Part shown: positions 1 through 6,821 of the stretch, in pieces | Numbering within the stretch: the stretch's first letter is position 1 | Layout: the number at the start of each line of letters is the position of its first letter | DNA from: an uncultured Clostridia bacterium | GTDB lineage: Bacteria > Bacillota_A > Clostridia > Oscillospirales > Oscillospiraceae | Direction: 5' to 3' | Length of the DNA stretch: 16,678 bases | Assembly (NCBI GenBank): GCA_947166955.1 | Contig: CAMVGI010000005.1 | Location: 1-16,678 of the forward strand | Program-made: the position numbers and the translations under genes | Notes under the pieces: generated by a model | Database searches by the model: none | What the model was told of the DNA's origin: nothing | Seen by the model: the letters and a program-made list of their open reading frames with translations, nothing else

Positions 1-384
1 AACGTGGTCGCGGGCAACGTGCTCAACACCAAGACGTCTCCGTCGCTTCCGACGCGCTTTTATCTGGGACTGAGCAGCACCGAGCCGACGCTTGCGGGCG
101 GCAACGTGACCGAGCCGGCAGCCGGCACGGGCTACGCGCGCGTGCAGCTTACGAGCCTGAGCGAGCCGACTGACGGCGTTGTGACCAACAGCGCGAACAT
201 CGACTTTGCCGAGAGCACGGCGGCGTGGGGAACGATGTCGCACTACGCCATCTTTGACGCGGCGACGGGCGGCAATCTCCTGATGTACGGCCGTTTGTCC
301 GTCAGCCGCACCGTGGAGGCGGCGACAATTATGACGATCAAGGCAGGTTCGCTCAATATCTCGGTGGTGAACCCCACGGCGTAA
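1..384 (+). CDS. Phage tail/fibre-type structural protein, 5' truncated by the window
   Basis: The frame is open from base 1 and ends at the TAA at 382-384, so the N-terminus is probably outside the window; a GTG at position 4 is available but has no ribosome site in view. The visible 127 residues contain FYLGLSSTEPT, a Gly/Thr-rich stretch, a GVVTNSANIDF segment and GGNLLMYG. I recognise this pattern from small beta-rich phage tail-associated proteins; that is family memory, not a search result. It lies 13 nt upstream of the next gene, apparently in one late operon. The likely role is a virion tail or baseplate component; the exact role is unknown. Confidence 0.6.
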   Translation, partial: NVVAGNVLNTKTSPSLPTRFYLGLSSTEPTLAGGNVTEPAAGTGYARVQLTSLSEPTDGVVTNSANIDFAESTAAWGTMSHYAIFDAATGGNLLMYGRLSVSRTVEAATIMTIKAGSLNISVVNPTA

Positions 385-397
385 GGAGTGATGCACC

Positions 398-1321
398 GTG
401 AGAGAGTATGACGTCTATCTCCGGCAAAGGCTGACGGAAGCGGATGTCATCATTCGCTCCATCCCGCTGCGCGACGGCATCTCCGTGACGAACCGCATCA
501 TGCTGGAAACCATGCTGCGCTACTACACGCTACAAAAGTTTGTGGCGGCGCGCATGGAATCCGCGCTGGTGACGGAAATCGACGGCGTGCTTTCGCGCAT
601 TTTCTCGCTCATCGGACAGGAGACGGAGCTTCGCATCGACGCGGAGTTTGCCGCGCGGTACAAAAACGAACTGGAACGAAACGGCATTGAGCTTTCGCTT
701 GACGACGTTGCCGGCTATCTGCACGGCTTTCTTGCGGTGAGCGACGCAATGGCGCTTACGCTTTCCGACATTGAGACGGGAACGAAGGTGTCTCTCGGCG
801 AGGGGGAGAACCGGATCGGGCTTGAAAGCCTTTGTCGCGGCGACGTGAAGCGCGCGATGGAGCGGGCGAGCAGCGCTCTTTCCATTCTCAGCTCCGAGCC
901 GGACACGGCGAAGAAGACGGCGGAAACGGTCTACTCCGGTCTTCTGCTGGACAGCGGTGAGTTTCCGCTTTTTTATCGGCTTTCGTGCGGCGTGGAGGCG
1001 GCGTTTTCCATCGCGGTCGACATCGCGGAGATCGAGCTGCATTATTCGCTCGGCAGCGGCGAGGACGCGATCGTGCTTGCCGCGAGCACGGCGGACACGG
1101 CGGCGGTCAAGTCGATCGAGGTGGCGGACGCCATCGTGCTTTTTGCATCGGCGAGCGCCGCGCTTCGGTATTTCTTTGCGCTTGACGATTCCATCGCCAT
1201 TACGACGAGCGCGAGCGCGGCGATCCGGCGACTGCGCGCGCTTTCCGAGGTGGACGGCGACACGCTTGCCGACATCGACGGCATGACGCTGGACGAACTC
1301 TATTACGTCGAGCTGAGTTGA
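398..1321 (+). CDS. Phage tail-region protein of unknown function
   Basis: A 307-residue protein starting at GTG 398, chosen because an AAGGAG ribosome site lies at 383-388. It is rich in Ala, Ser, Asp and Glu, with alternating hydrophobic stretches in the C-terminal half (for example AIVLAAS and AIVLFASASAALRYFF) and an acidic end, TLADIDGMTLDELYYVELS. No catalytic motif, signal peptide or convincing membrane anchor is visible. Position between tail-type genes suggests a virion tail or baseplate component; this is inference from context only. A 308-codon antisense frame across it is a compositional shadow. Confidence 0.6.
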   Translation: MREYDVYLRQRLTEADVIIRSIPLRDGISVTNRIMLETMLRYYTLQKFVAARMESALVTEIDGVLSRIFSLIGQETELRIDAEFAARYKNELERNGIELSLDDVAGYLHGFLAVSDAMALTLSDIETGTKVSLGEGENRIGLESLCRGDVKRAMERASSALSILSSEPDTAKKTAETVYSGLLLDSGEFPLFYRLSCGVEAAFSIAVDIAEIELHYSLGSGEDAIVLAASTADTAAVKSIEVADAIVLFASASAALRYFFALDDSIAITTSASAAIRRLRALSEVDGDTLADIDGMTLDELYYVELS

Positions 1322-1346
1322 CAGACATGAAAGGAGGAAGACACCC

Positions 1347-1637
1347 ATGTCGCAGGCACATCTTGGCAGTTTCAACGGGACAGTAACGCCGAATGTCAAC
1401 ATGCTTGACATTTTTAAGGCAAACGAGATCGCCGACAATCCAAACAGCATCCTCAACTACGGCGACCTCGTGCTCAAGAAGTTCGGCATCTCCTGCCCCG
1501 CCGGCACTGTGGTTTCTATCAACGGGAAGAAAATCCCGATTTTTACCGGCGTCTTCGAGCTGGGTATGAACCAGATCGACATTGTATCTCTCGTATTCGA
1601 GAGCGCGGTGGACGTCAATATCTACTATATGTTTTAG
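1347..1637 (+). CDS. Small phage tail-region protein
   Basis: A 96-residue protein preceded by a strong AAAGGAGGAAG site at 1329-1339. It starts MSQAHLGSF and ends in an aromatic YYMF. The hydrophobic pattern is mostly beta-like, with two Gly-containing loops and no transmembrane segment. Lying directly between tail genes in the same direction, it is probably a small virion or assembly protein. I do not recognise the family. Confidence 0.6.
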   Translation: MSQAHLGSFNGTVTPNVNMLDIFKANEIADNPNSILNYGDLVLKKFGISCPAGTVVSINGKKIPIFTGVFELGMNQIDIVSLVFESAVDVNIYYMF

Positions 1638-1650
1638 GAGGTGAAAAGCG

Positions 1651-2016
1651 ATGGCAGATCAGAGCTTTTTCCCCAACAATGGCTCCGGCGGCACGACCAA
1701 CTACAACGACCTCACCAACCGTCCCGTGACCAACCTCGCCGGCAGTGGCATTACCATTTCCGGACTTTCCACCGGCGTCTACAACATCGACGGCACATGG
1801 AAGATGACAGCGGATGACACGCCGCGCGAGACGCAGAAGGACGACCTCTTCTATGTGAAGAACGACGCATCCGGCAGCCACCTCACTTGGGTTACGGCCG
1901 GCAAGATCTATACGTTCTCCGTCGTTGCGGGCGGAACCGCAGCGGACATCGAGGAGGGCGAGCTTGCATCCACCGAGGACATTACCGACGCGCTCGTCGG
2001 CAATTTCGGCGATTAA
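1651..2016 (+). CDS. Tail-fibre-like protein
   Basis: A 121-residue protein with an AGGAGG site starting at 1637, overlapping the previous stop by one base. Residues 17-25 (NYNDLTNRP) are a variant of the YNNLxNKP motif common in phage fibre and collar proteins; the same motif recurs in VP1 at residues 233-241 (DYNNLDNKP). The remainder is beta-rich (GSGITISGLSTGVYNIDG; LTWVTAGKIYTFSVVAGG). Inference: a short fibre or fibre-adaptor subunit. It is followed by an unusual 170-nt structured intergenic segment. Confidence 0.6.
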   Translation: MADQSFFPNNGSGGTTNYNDLTNRPVTNLAGSGITISGLSTGVYNIDGTWKMTADDTPRETQKDDLFYVKNDASGSHLTWVTAGKIYTFSVVAGGTAADIEEGELASTEDITDALVGNFGD

Positions 2017-2188
2017 GAGCATTTCGCTTGAAACCCGCTTCGCTGGGCTTTCAAACGAGAAAGTTTCACTTCGCTCCCCGCACGCCTGCGGCGTACAGTC
2101 CGCTCCGTGCAGGGAGTTTTTCGGCACGCGCATGTCGCGCCGAAAAACGATCAAGTTCATTTCCGCCTGCTGGCGGAAAAAATAAAAT
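2017..2188 (+). repeat. Cluster of four consecutive hairpins in an intergenic gap
   Basis: This gap between two fibre genes is almost entirely palindromic. Arms: (a) 2022-2038 with 2042-2062, imperfect; (b) 2074-2084 with 2106-2116, 10 of 11 matching; (c) 2117-2125 with 2139-2147, nine base pairs TTTTTCGGC/GCCGAAAAA, with an extra GCG/CGC pair inside; (d) 2160-2167 with 2172-2179, TTTCCGCC/GGCGGAAA with a TGCT loop. None has a classical long U tail. It could be a structured leader, an RNA processing site, or a host-type extragenic palindromic element inserted in the phage. Confidence 0.6.
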
Positions 2189-2209
2189 ATGAGAAAGGAT
2201 GATACTACT

Positions 2210-3313
2210 ATGGCTAAACTCGTTTACAAAGGTTTGAAGGCGAACCTGCCCGTCTCCCGCAACGCCGACTCTTTCTATCTCTGCACCGACACCCGCGAGC
2301 TGTACTTCGGCATGAACCTCTATACGGAGGCTGTGCGGCTGTTTGAGTCCGCAGACCTCGACACCGCGCGCGATCTGCCCGCGAGTGACGCGCTGACCGC
2401 GAAGGGCGTCGTCTACTTCGACCTTGCCGACAACTCCGGCTGGGTGCGCAACTTCGACGTGCCGCTCGGCGATCCCGGCGACTGGGTTTGTGTCATCGCC
2501 TCCACCGAGAGCATGACCTACCAGATCCGCAAGCTCTCCACGCCGACGAGCGGCGCGTTTGCGTCCTACGCGCTCTTCCAGGGCGGCGAGCAGGTTCCGA
2601 CGACCGATCCGACCAAGAACTGCGTCATCGACATTCCGAAGGACTTCCTTGTCAAGTCCGCTGACCTCGACACCGTGACGGCTGCTGACAAGGCGAGCGG
2701 CGGCAAGTTTGAGAACGACGATCGCTTCGCCGTCGGCGATCTCTACATCGACTTTACCGTCAACACCCGCACGCTGGTCAAGGCGACCGGCACTTATGTC
2801 GCCGGCACGACCTACTATGCCGATGAGCTTGGCACCATCCTCGTCGACACCAGCTCCTTCGAGGAGGGCGTGACCGACGTTTCCGCCTACTACGTCGTGG
2901 ACGGCAGCACCGAGAGCCACATCTACCTGAACGTCAAGGAGCTTGGCATCGCGCTCAAGGCCGGCGACGGCATCGAGCTTGCCGGCGATGACGACGACGA
3001 AATCACCATCAAGCTGCACACCGGTCACGAGAACGGTCTTGCCGTCAGCGCGGACGGTCTGGCGCTCGGCATGGCTGCCGCCGCGACCACGACTTACGTT
3101 CAGGCGACCGGCACTTATGTCGCCGGCACGACCTACTACACCGATTCCACCGGCGCGACCGAGGTGGACACCACCGGCTTCGAGGAGGGCGTGACCGACG
3201 TTTCCTCCTACTATGTCGCGCAGGCTGTCGCCGCGAAGAACGGCGCGATGAGCGGCGAGGACAAGGAGCACCTTGACATCGCCTACGACGCCATCCTCGT
3301 CGGCAGCTTCTAA
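2210..3313 (+). CDS. Tail-fibre protein with a duplicated beta module
   Basis: The start at ATG 2210 is preferred over ATG 2189 because GAGAAAGG (2191-2198) sits at proper spacing only for 2210; this gives 367 residues. The N-terminus (ANLPVSRNADSFYLCTDTRE and following LYFG) resembles the N-terminus of VP1 (FLILTDTKQLCYDFG), suggesting a shared attachment module. Two copies of a roughly 39-residue unit, ATGTYVAGTTYY ... FEEGVTDVS.YYV, are encoded at 2781-2896 and 3102-3217, exactly 321 nt apart. The first 37 nt of each copy are identical. Likely a virion fibre or head/tail decoration protein. It ends 21 nt before an intrinsic terminator. Confidence 0.65.
   Translation: MAKLVYKGLKANLPVSRNADSFYLCTDTRELYFGMNLYTEAVRLFESADLDTARDLPASDALTAKGVVYFDLADNSGWVRNFDVPLGDPGDWVCVIASTESMTYQIRKLSTPTSGAFASYALFQGGEQVPTTDPTKNCVIDIPKDFLVKSADLDTVTAADKASGGKFENDDRFAVGDLYIDFTVNTRTLVKATGTYVAGTTYYADELGTILVDTSSFEEGVTDVSAYYVVDGSTESHIYLNVKELGIALKAGDGIELAGDDDDEITIKLHTGHENGLAVSADGLALGMAAAATTTYVQATGTYVAGTTYYTDSTGATEVDTTGFEEGVTDVSSYYVAQAVAAKNGAMSGEDKEHLDIAYDAILVGSF
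2781..2896 (+). repeat. Intragenic direct repeat, copy 1
   Basis: First copy of the repeated module in the fibre gene at 2210-3313. Positions 2781-2817 are identical to 3102-3138, and the two copies stay in register at an offset of 321 nt. Confidence 0.85.
3102..3217 (+). repeat. Intragenic direct repeat, copy 2
   Basis: Second copy of the module at 2781-2896. The middle part has diverged (TDSTGATEVDTTG versus ADELGTILVDTSS in protein) while both ends are conserved. Confidence 0.85.
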
Positions 3314-3334
3314 GCCGCCGCGAGCGAAATCCAA

Positions 3335-3371
3335 AGGGGAGCTGTGAAATCTCATGGCTCCCCTATTTTTT
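3335..3371 (+). terminator. Intrinsic terminator between the fibre gene and DGR-1
   Basis: Stem AGGGGAGC (3335-3342) pairs with GCTCCCCT (3357-3364), with a 14-nt loop, followed by A and six T (3366-3371). Only 30 nt separate the T run from the VP1 start, with no clear promoter between, so the DGR cassettes either depend on read-through or are attenuated here. Confidence 0.75.
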
Positions 3372-3401
3372 AACCATTCAAAGAAAAGGGGGTAGAAGAC
3401 T

Positions 3402-5789
3402 ATGCCGGATACTTTTGCGCATTTCGCTACGGCGACCAAAAGCAAGGCAAAAAACTACGCCACCGTCCCGATCGACAACGGTTTGTTCCTCATTCTGACC
3501 GATACGAAGCAGCTTTGCTACGACTTCGGCGGTACGCGGCTTTTCCTTGGCGACATCGAGGAAATCGAAACCGAAGAGGCGCGTGAGGCCATCGTCTCGC
3601 CGCTCGACAAGTTCTATTTTGTCCGCGAGGATACGAAGCTCTGGCGATATATCGGCGGCGAGTGGCACTTCTGGGCGGATGGTGAGAGCGCAAGCGAGCA
3701 CATCGAGCAGACGATTCTTTCCACGAACGGCGTCCACGGTTTGAAGTACAACGCTGCGACAGGCGTTCTCTCGTATCTCGACGCGAACGACGACTGGCAG
3801 ACGCTTCTTGTGGGCGATTCCTCCGTCGTGCTCGCGACGTTGCTTTCATCCGGTTGGACTGGCAACGAGCAGACCGTGACGGTTAGCGGCGTCGACTCCG
3901 CCACCAACGGTACGGCCGGATTGACGCAGGACATTACGACGGCGGCATACGAGGCGGCGTGCGACGCGGCTTTGCGCGTTTCCGCCCAAGGTACTGACAG
4001 TGTTACCATCACCGCGATGGGCGACGTGCCGAGCGTCGATATTCCCATTGCCATCATCACCTTCCCGCGCGGCGGAAGCGCTGGCGGCGGCACGGGCGAT
4101 TACAACAACCTCGACAATAAGCCGCAGATCGGCGGTGTGACGCTTTCCGGCAACAAGACGCTCTCGCAGCTCGGCGCGGCGGCAGCGTCCGAACTCGGCG
4201 ACGTCTCCGAGCTGACGACGACTGCAAAAACCAGCGCGGTCGCGGCAATCAACGAGCTGAACAACGGCAAGGTCAATAAGGTCAGCGGCAAGGGACTTTC
4301 CACCGAGGATTTCACAACGGCTGAGAAAAACAAGCTCGGCGACATCGAGGCAGAGGCGCAGAAGAACGTGCAGGCGGATTGGGAGGAGGACGATACCACG
4401 TCCGACGCCTACATCCAGAACAAGCCCACGCTCGGCACGGCGGCGGCGAAGAACGCGACCGACCACGTTCAACCGAACAGCCATGACCTCGTGGAGAGCA
4501 TCGCGGTCTATTCCGCCATCAACAACGCCCTTTCCAGCGTCTATACGGCACGCGGCGATTTGACCTGCGCGGAGCTGACGAGCAGCCTGCTTGTGGCGGC
4601 GAACGTCGGAAGCGTTTATGAGATGAGCGATTCCGGCACGACAACCGCGCTGTTTTTGCAGGGCGCAGGACAGACCATCAACATCGGTGACAACGTGGGT
4701 ATCATTCAGGTCGGCGAAGACGCCTATAAGTTCAACTTGATGGCGGGCGCTTTTGATCTGACGGACTATCAGAAGAAGGTGCTTGCTACTGCGCTTGTCA
4801 TCGGCGGCGCTTCCAGAACGACTGTTGAGGCTGCGCTTGCGGCGCTGAACAGCGCAAAGGCTGACGCTTCGAGTGTTCCGAGCGCTTCTTCCGCAACGCC
4901 CGCTATGGATGGCACCGCTTCCGCAGGCACTTCGACGAGCTGGTCTAAGGGCGACCATGTGCATCCGACCGACACGACCAGACAGCCGAAGACGCTGGAA
5001 ACGCCCGTTGAGGTCGCAGGAGAGAGCAAGACCACCGTTGAGTCCGCGCTGACGGCGCTTGCCGGACTGCCGATTTCTTCCATTCTCGCTTCTCCGCGTA
5101 TGCACGCGAACATCTATCGCGGTCAGTATCTCGGCTCGTCCGTTACGGCGGAGCAGTACGCGGCTATCAGTGCGGGTACATTTGAGGGACTGTATATCGG
5201 CGATTACTGGACGATCGGCGGCGTAAACTGGCGCATCGCGGATTTCGACTACTGGTACGGCAAGGGCGATACCGCCTGCTCGACGCACCACGTCGTCATT
5301 GTCCCCGACACCAATCTCTATAACGCCGCGATGAACGACTCCAACGTCACGACGGGCGGCTACATCGGCTCGAAGATGTATACGGCAAATCTCGCGAACG
5401 CCAAGACCACTATCAACAGCGCGTTTGGTTCTGCGCATATCCTCTCGAAGCGCAATCTGTTCACGAATACGGTCTCGAACGGCATCCCTACAGCAGGCGA
5501 GTGGAAGGACAGCACCGTCGACCTGATGAACGAAATCAATGTCTACGGAAGCTACATCTTCACGCCCGCACCCAACGGTTCGACCATTCCGTACATCTAT
5601 ACCATCGACCACACGCAGTTCGCGCTCTTCCGGCTTGACCCGACGCGCATCTGCAACCGCGCGAACTGGTGGCTCCGCGACGTTGTTTCAGCGGCTTATT
5701 TCGCTTTTGTCTACAGCTACGGCGCTGCGAACTACCGCGGCGCTTCCTCCGCTCTTGGCGTGCGTCCGGCTTTCGCAATCAAAGCGTAG
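3402..5789 (+). CDS. DGR-1 variable protein (VP1), tail-fibre-like with DUF6273/C-type-lectin-fold tip
   Basis: A 795-residue protein starting at ATG 3402 behind AAAGGGGG (3385-3392). Residues 1-100: N-terminal module shared with the upstream fibre protein. Residues 150-221: a segment homologous to the protein at 8011-8418. Residues 233-241: DYNNLDNKP, followed by Ala/Lys-rich shaft sequence. Residues about 561-795: DUF6273-like domain with GDYWTIGGVNWRIADFD, ANWWLRD and a GVRPAF end. The last 39 codons are VR1. Relative to TR1 the changed residues are Y766, F769, Y771, Y773, A775, R779, S783, L785 and A790; eight of the nine were Asn codons in the template. Role by DGR precedent: receptor-binding fibre tip with diversified ligand surface. 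The variability assignment is strong; the ligand is unknown. Confidence 0.9.
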   Translation: MPDTFAHFATATKSKAKNYATVPIDNGLFLILTDTKQLCYDFGGTRLFLGDIEEIETEEAREAIVSPLDKFYFVREDTKLWRYIGGEWHFWADGESASEHIEQTILSTNGVHGLKYNAATGVLSYLDANDDWQTLLVGDSSVVLATLLSSGWTGNEQTVTVSGVDSATNGTAGLTQDITTAAYEAACDAALRVSAQGTDSVTITAMGDVPSVDIPIAIITFPRGGSAGGGTGDYNNLDNKPQIGGVTLSGNKTLSQLGAAAASELGDVSELTTTAKTSAVAAINELNNGKVNKVSGKGLSTEDFTTAEKNKLGDIEAEAQKNVQADWEEDDTTSDAYIQNKPTLGTAAAKNATDHVQPNSHDLVESIAVYSAINNALSSVYTARGDLTCAELTSSLLVAANVGSVYEMSDSGTTTALFLQGAGQTINIGDNVGIIQVGEDAYKFNLMAGAFDLTDYQKKVLATALVIGGASRTTVEAALAALNSAKADASSVPSASSATPAMDGTASAGTSTSWSKGDHVHPTDTTRQPKTLETPVEVAGESKTTVESALTALAGLPISSILASPRMHANIYRGQYLGSSVTAEQYAAISAGTFEGLYIGDYWTIGGVNWRIADFDYWYGKGDTACSTHHVVIVPDTNLYNAAMNDSNVTTGGYIGSKMYTANLANAKTTINSAFGSAHILSKRNLFTNTVSNGIPTAGEWKDSTVDLMNEINVYGSYIFTPAPNGSTIPYIYTIDHTQFALFRLDPTRICNRANWWLRDVVSAAYFAFVYSYGAANYRGASSALGVRPAFAIKA
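5658..5775 (+). repeat. Variable repeat VR1
   Basis: 118 bp at the 3' end of VP1 align without gaps to TR1 at 6504-6621 (offset 846). There are 14 differences, at 5697, 5706, 5707, 5712, 5718, 5724, 5725, 5736, 5737, 5748, 5749, 5754, 5755 and 5770. Every one faces an A in TR1 (14 of 25 template adenines); none of the 93 other positions differs. Replacement bases are T 7, C 5, G 2. Confidence 0.97.
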
Positions 5790-5801
5790 CGAATCTTTCA
5801 T

Positions 5802-5822
5802 CCCCGCCCCTCGTGGGCGGGG
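5802..5822 (+). promoter_or_regulatory. GC-rich hairpin downstream of VR1, candidate homing enhancer
   Basis: CCCCGCCC (5802-5809) pairs with GGGCGGGG (5815-5822) over a 5-nt loop. An outer T-A pair and, after a small internal loop, TCTTT (5794-5798) with AAAGA (5825-5829) can extend it. There is no T run, so a terminator is less likely. The 8-bp stem begins 26 nt after the end of VR1 homology; the equivalent hairpin after VR2 is at nearly the same distance. Hairpin or cruciform elements just past VR promote retrohoming in the Bordetella phage DGR, so this role is inferred by analogy. Confidence 0.7.
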
Positions 5823-5870
5823 AGAAAGAGACAACCAACCAATTACATTAACCGAAAGGAATGAAACGAT

Positions 5871-6464
5871 ATGTCAAACGTGCCGCTGAGCCGAAGAAAA
5901 GAATCCAGATTTGAGGCGCAGCACCAGTATTATAAGCTGCGTGACGAGGTGACGCAGCTTCTTCTCAACAACTTCGGATTTTCCGCAGAGAAGTATCAAC
6001 GGCAAATCGACCGCATCCGCGAGCAGTACAAGAAACAGGACAACGGCGCGGAAATCGCGGCGCGCATGGAACGCAAGCGCGAGGAGTTTATCCGCTGGTT
6101 CATCACGGCGGAGAAGGACGCCGTTCTTGCCATGCTGCGCAATATCGAAACGGAGTTTACGTTTGCAAACTCTATCTATCCATCCGAGACGCCGGCGAAG
6201 AACGAGGAGTTTATCGAACGGCGCAAGCACCTGGACGCGGCAATCGCCAACTGTTTTGTGCTCAAGCAGGAAATCAACTACGTTATCCGAACGCTTCCCG
6301 TAGACCTGAACAAGTACGTCCATTTCGCGGACGCCATCGACAAACAGGTCGCGCTCTACAAGGGCGTGAGGACGGCGGACAACCGATTTCTCAAGGACAA
6401 GCGCAGGAAAAAGCAGGCGAACGACGGCGGCACGACAGACACGAATCAACCGACGAGAGGGTGA
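5871..6464 (+). CDS. avd: DGR-1 accessory variability determinant (Avd-like four-helix protein)
   Basis: A 197-residue, highly charged, helical protein behind GAAAGGA (5855-5861). It begins MSNVPLSRRKESRFEAQ, the xSxxKRKES opening I associate with gut-phage DGR accessory proteins. Residues 98-104 (FANSIYP) and 117-128 (RRKHLDAAIANC) match AANNIIP and RRDHLIAANCAL in the DGR-2 partner. Avd proteins form a basic barrel of four-helix subunits that binds RT and template RNA. This one is longer than the usual roughly 120-140 residues: about 40 extra charged helical residues lie between the opening motif and ANSIYP, plus a basic tail (KDKRRKKQ). Placed between VR1 and TR1 as in canonical cassettes. 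Confidence 0.82.
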   Translation: MSNVPLSRRKESRFEAQHQYYKLRDEVTQLLLNNFGFSAEKYQRQIDRIREQYKKQDNGAEIAARMERKREEFIRWFITAEKDAVLAMLRNIETEFTFANSIYPSETPAKNEEFIERRKHLDAAIANCFVLKQEINYVIRTLPVDLNKYVHFADAIDKQVALYKGVRTADNRFLKDKRRKKQANDGGTTDTNQPTRG

Positions 6465-6821
6465 GGCTCCCTTTTCAAAGTCTCAGGGCATCCTTTGTAT
6501 GAGCGCGCGAACTGGTGGCTCCGCGACGTTGTTTCAGCGGCTAATTTCGCTAATGTCAACAGCAACGGCAATGCGAACTACAACGGCGCTTCCAACGCTA
6601 ATGGCGTGCGTCCGGATTTCGGTGGCGTTCCGATAAGACCTCTCAGATAGGCAAAACGCCGACGCGAAAGGAAAGGCTGTCCGTCCCGCTTGGGGGAAAT
6701 GACAGCGCGGAAACGCGGAGTCGCACCTATGGAGACTTGGCCTATGGGAACGGATACGTCTGTCTCCCTACACAGGTCTTAACCCGCAAGGGAACATGGG
6801 AAATTCATTTTACGGAGGTTT
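6465..6821 (+). ncRNA. DGR-1 template RNA region (TR1 plus spacer)
   Basis: The 357 nt between avd and RT1 have no coding frame of merit. They hold TR1 (6504-6621) and a 200-nt spacer up to the RT start. In characterised DGRs the RNA spanning TR and the downstream spacer primes and guides cDNA synthesis. Possible paired segments in the spacer are GGCGTT (6624-6629) with AACGCC (6655-6660), and GGAGAC near 6730 with GTCTCC near 6763. Boundaries of the mature RNA are not visible from sequence. Confidence 0.7.
6504..6621 (+). repeat. Template repeat TR1
   Basis: Invariant template of DGR-1, non-coding, aligned to VR1 across 118 positions. Read in the VP1 frame it carries ten AAY codons (Asn), the usual design giving wide amino-acid choice when A is randomised without creating stop codons. 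It also has a GAT codon near its end where VR1 reads GCT. Confidence 0.96.

Noticed and set aside
530..1456. 308-codon minus-strand frame
   Set aside because: Fully antisense to well-spaced + strand genes with ribosome sites; its product is Arg/Lys/Val-rich without recognisable domains, as expected from complementing G+C-rich codons.
2022..2179. tRNA or known riboswitch
   Set aside because: The palindromes do not form a cloverleaf or a riboswitch core that I can recognise.
2066..3445. 459-codon minus-strand frame
   Set aside because: Covers the fibre gene, its repeat and a + strand terminator; low-complexity Val/Gly/Asp/Arg composition.
3846..5612. 588-codon minus-strand frame
   Set aside because: Antisense to VP1, ends before VR1; no motif, composition of a codon shadow.
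5802..5822. Intrinsic terminator after VP1
   Set aside because: No T run follows the hairpin and avd starts shortly after; equal placement after VR2 favours a homing-related element, although attenuation is not excluded.
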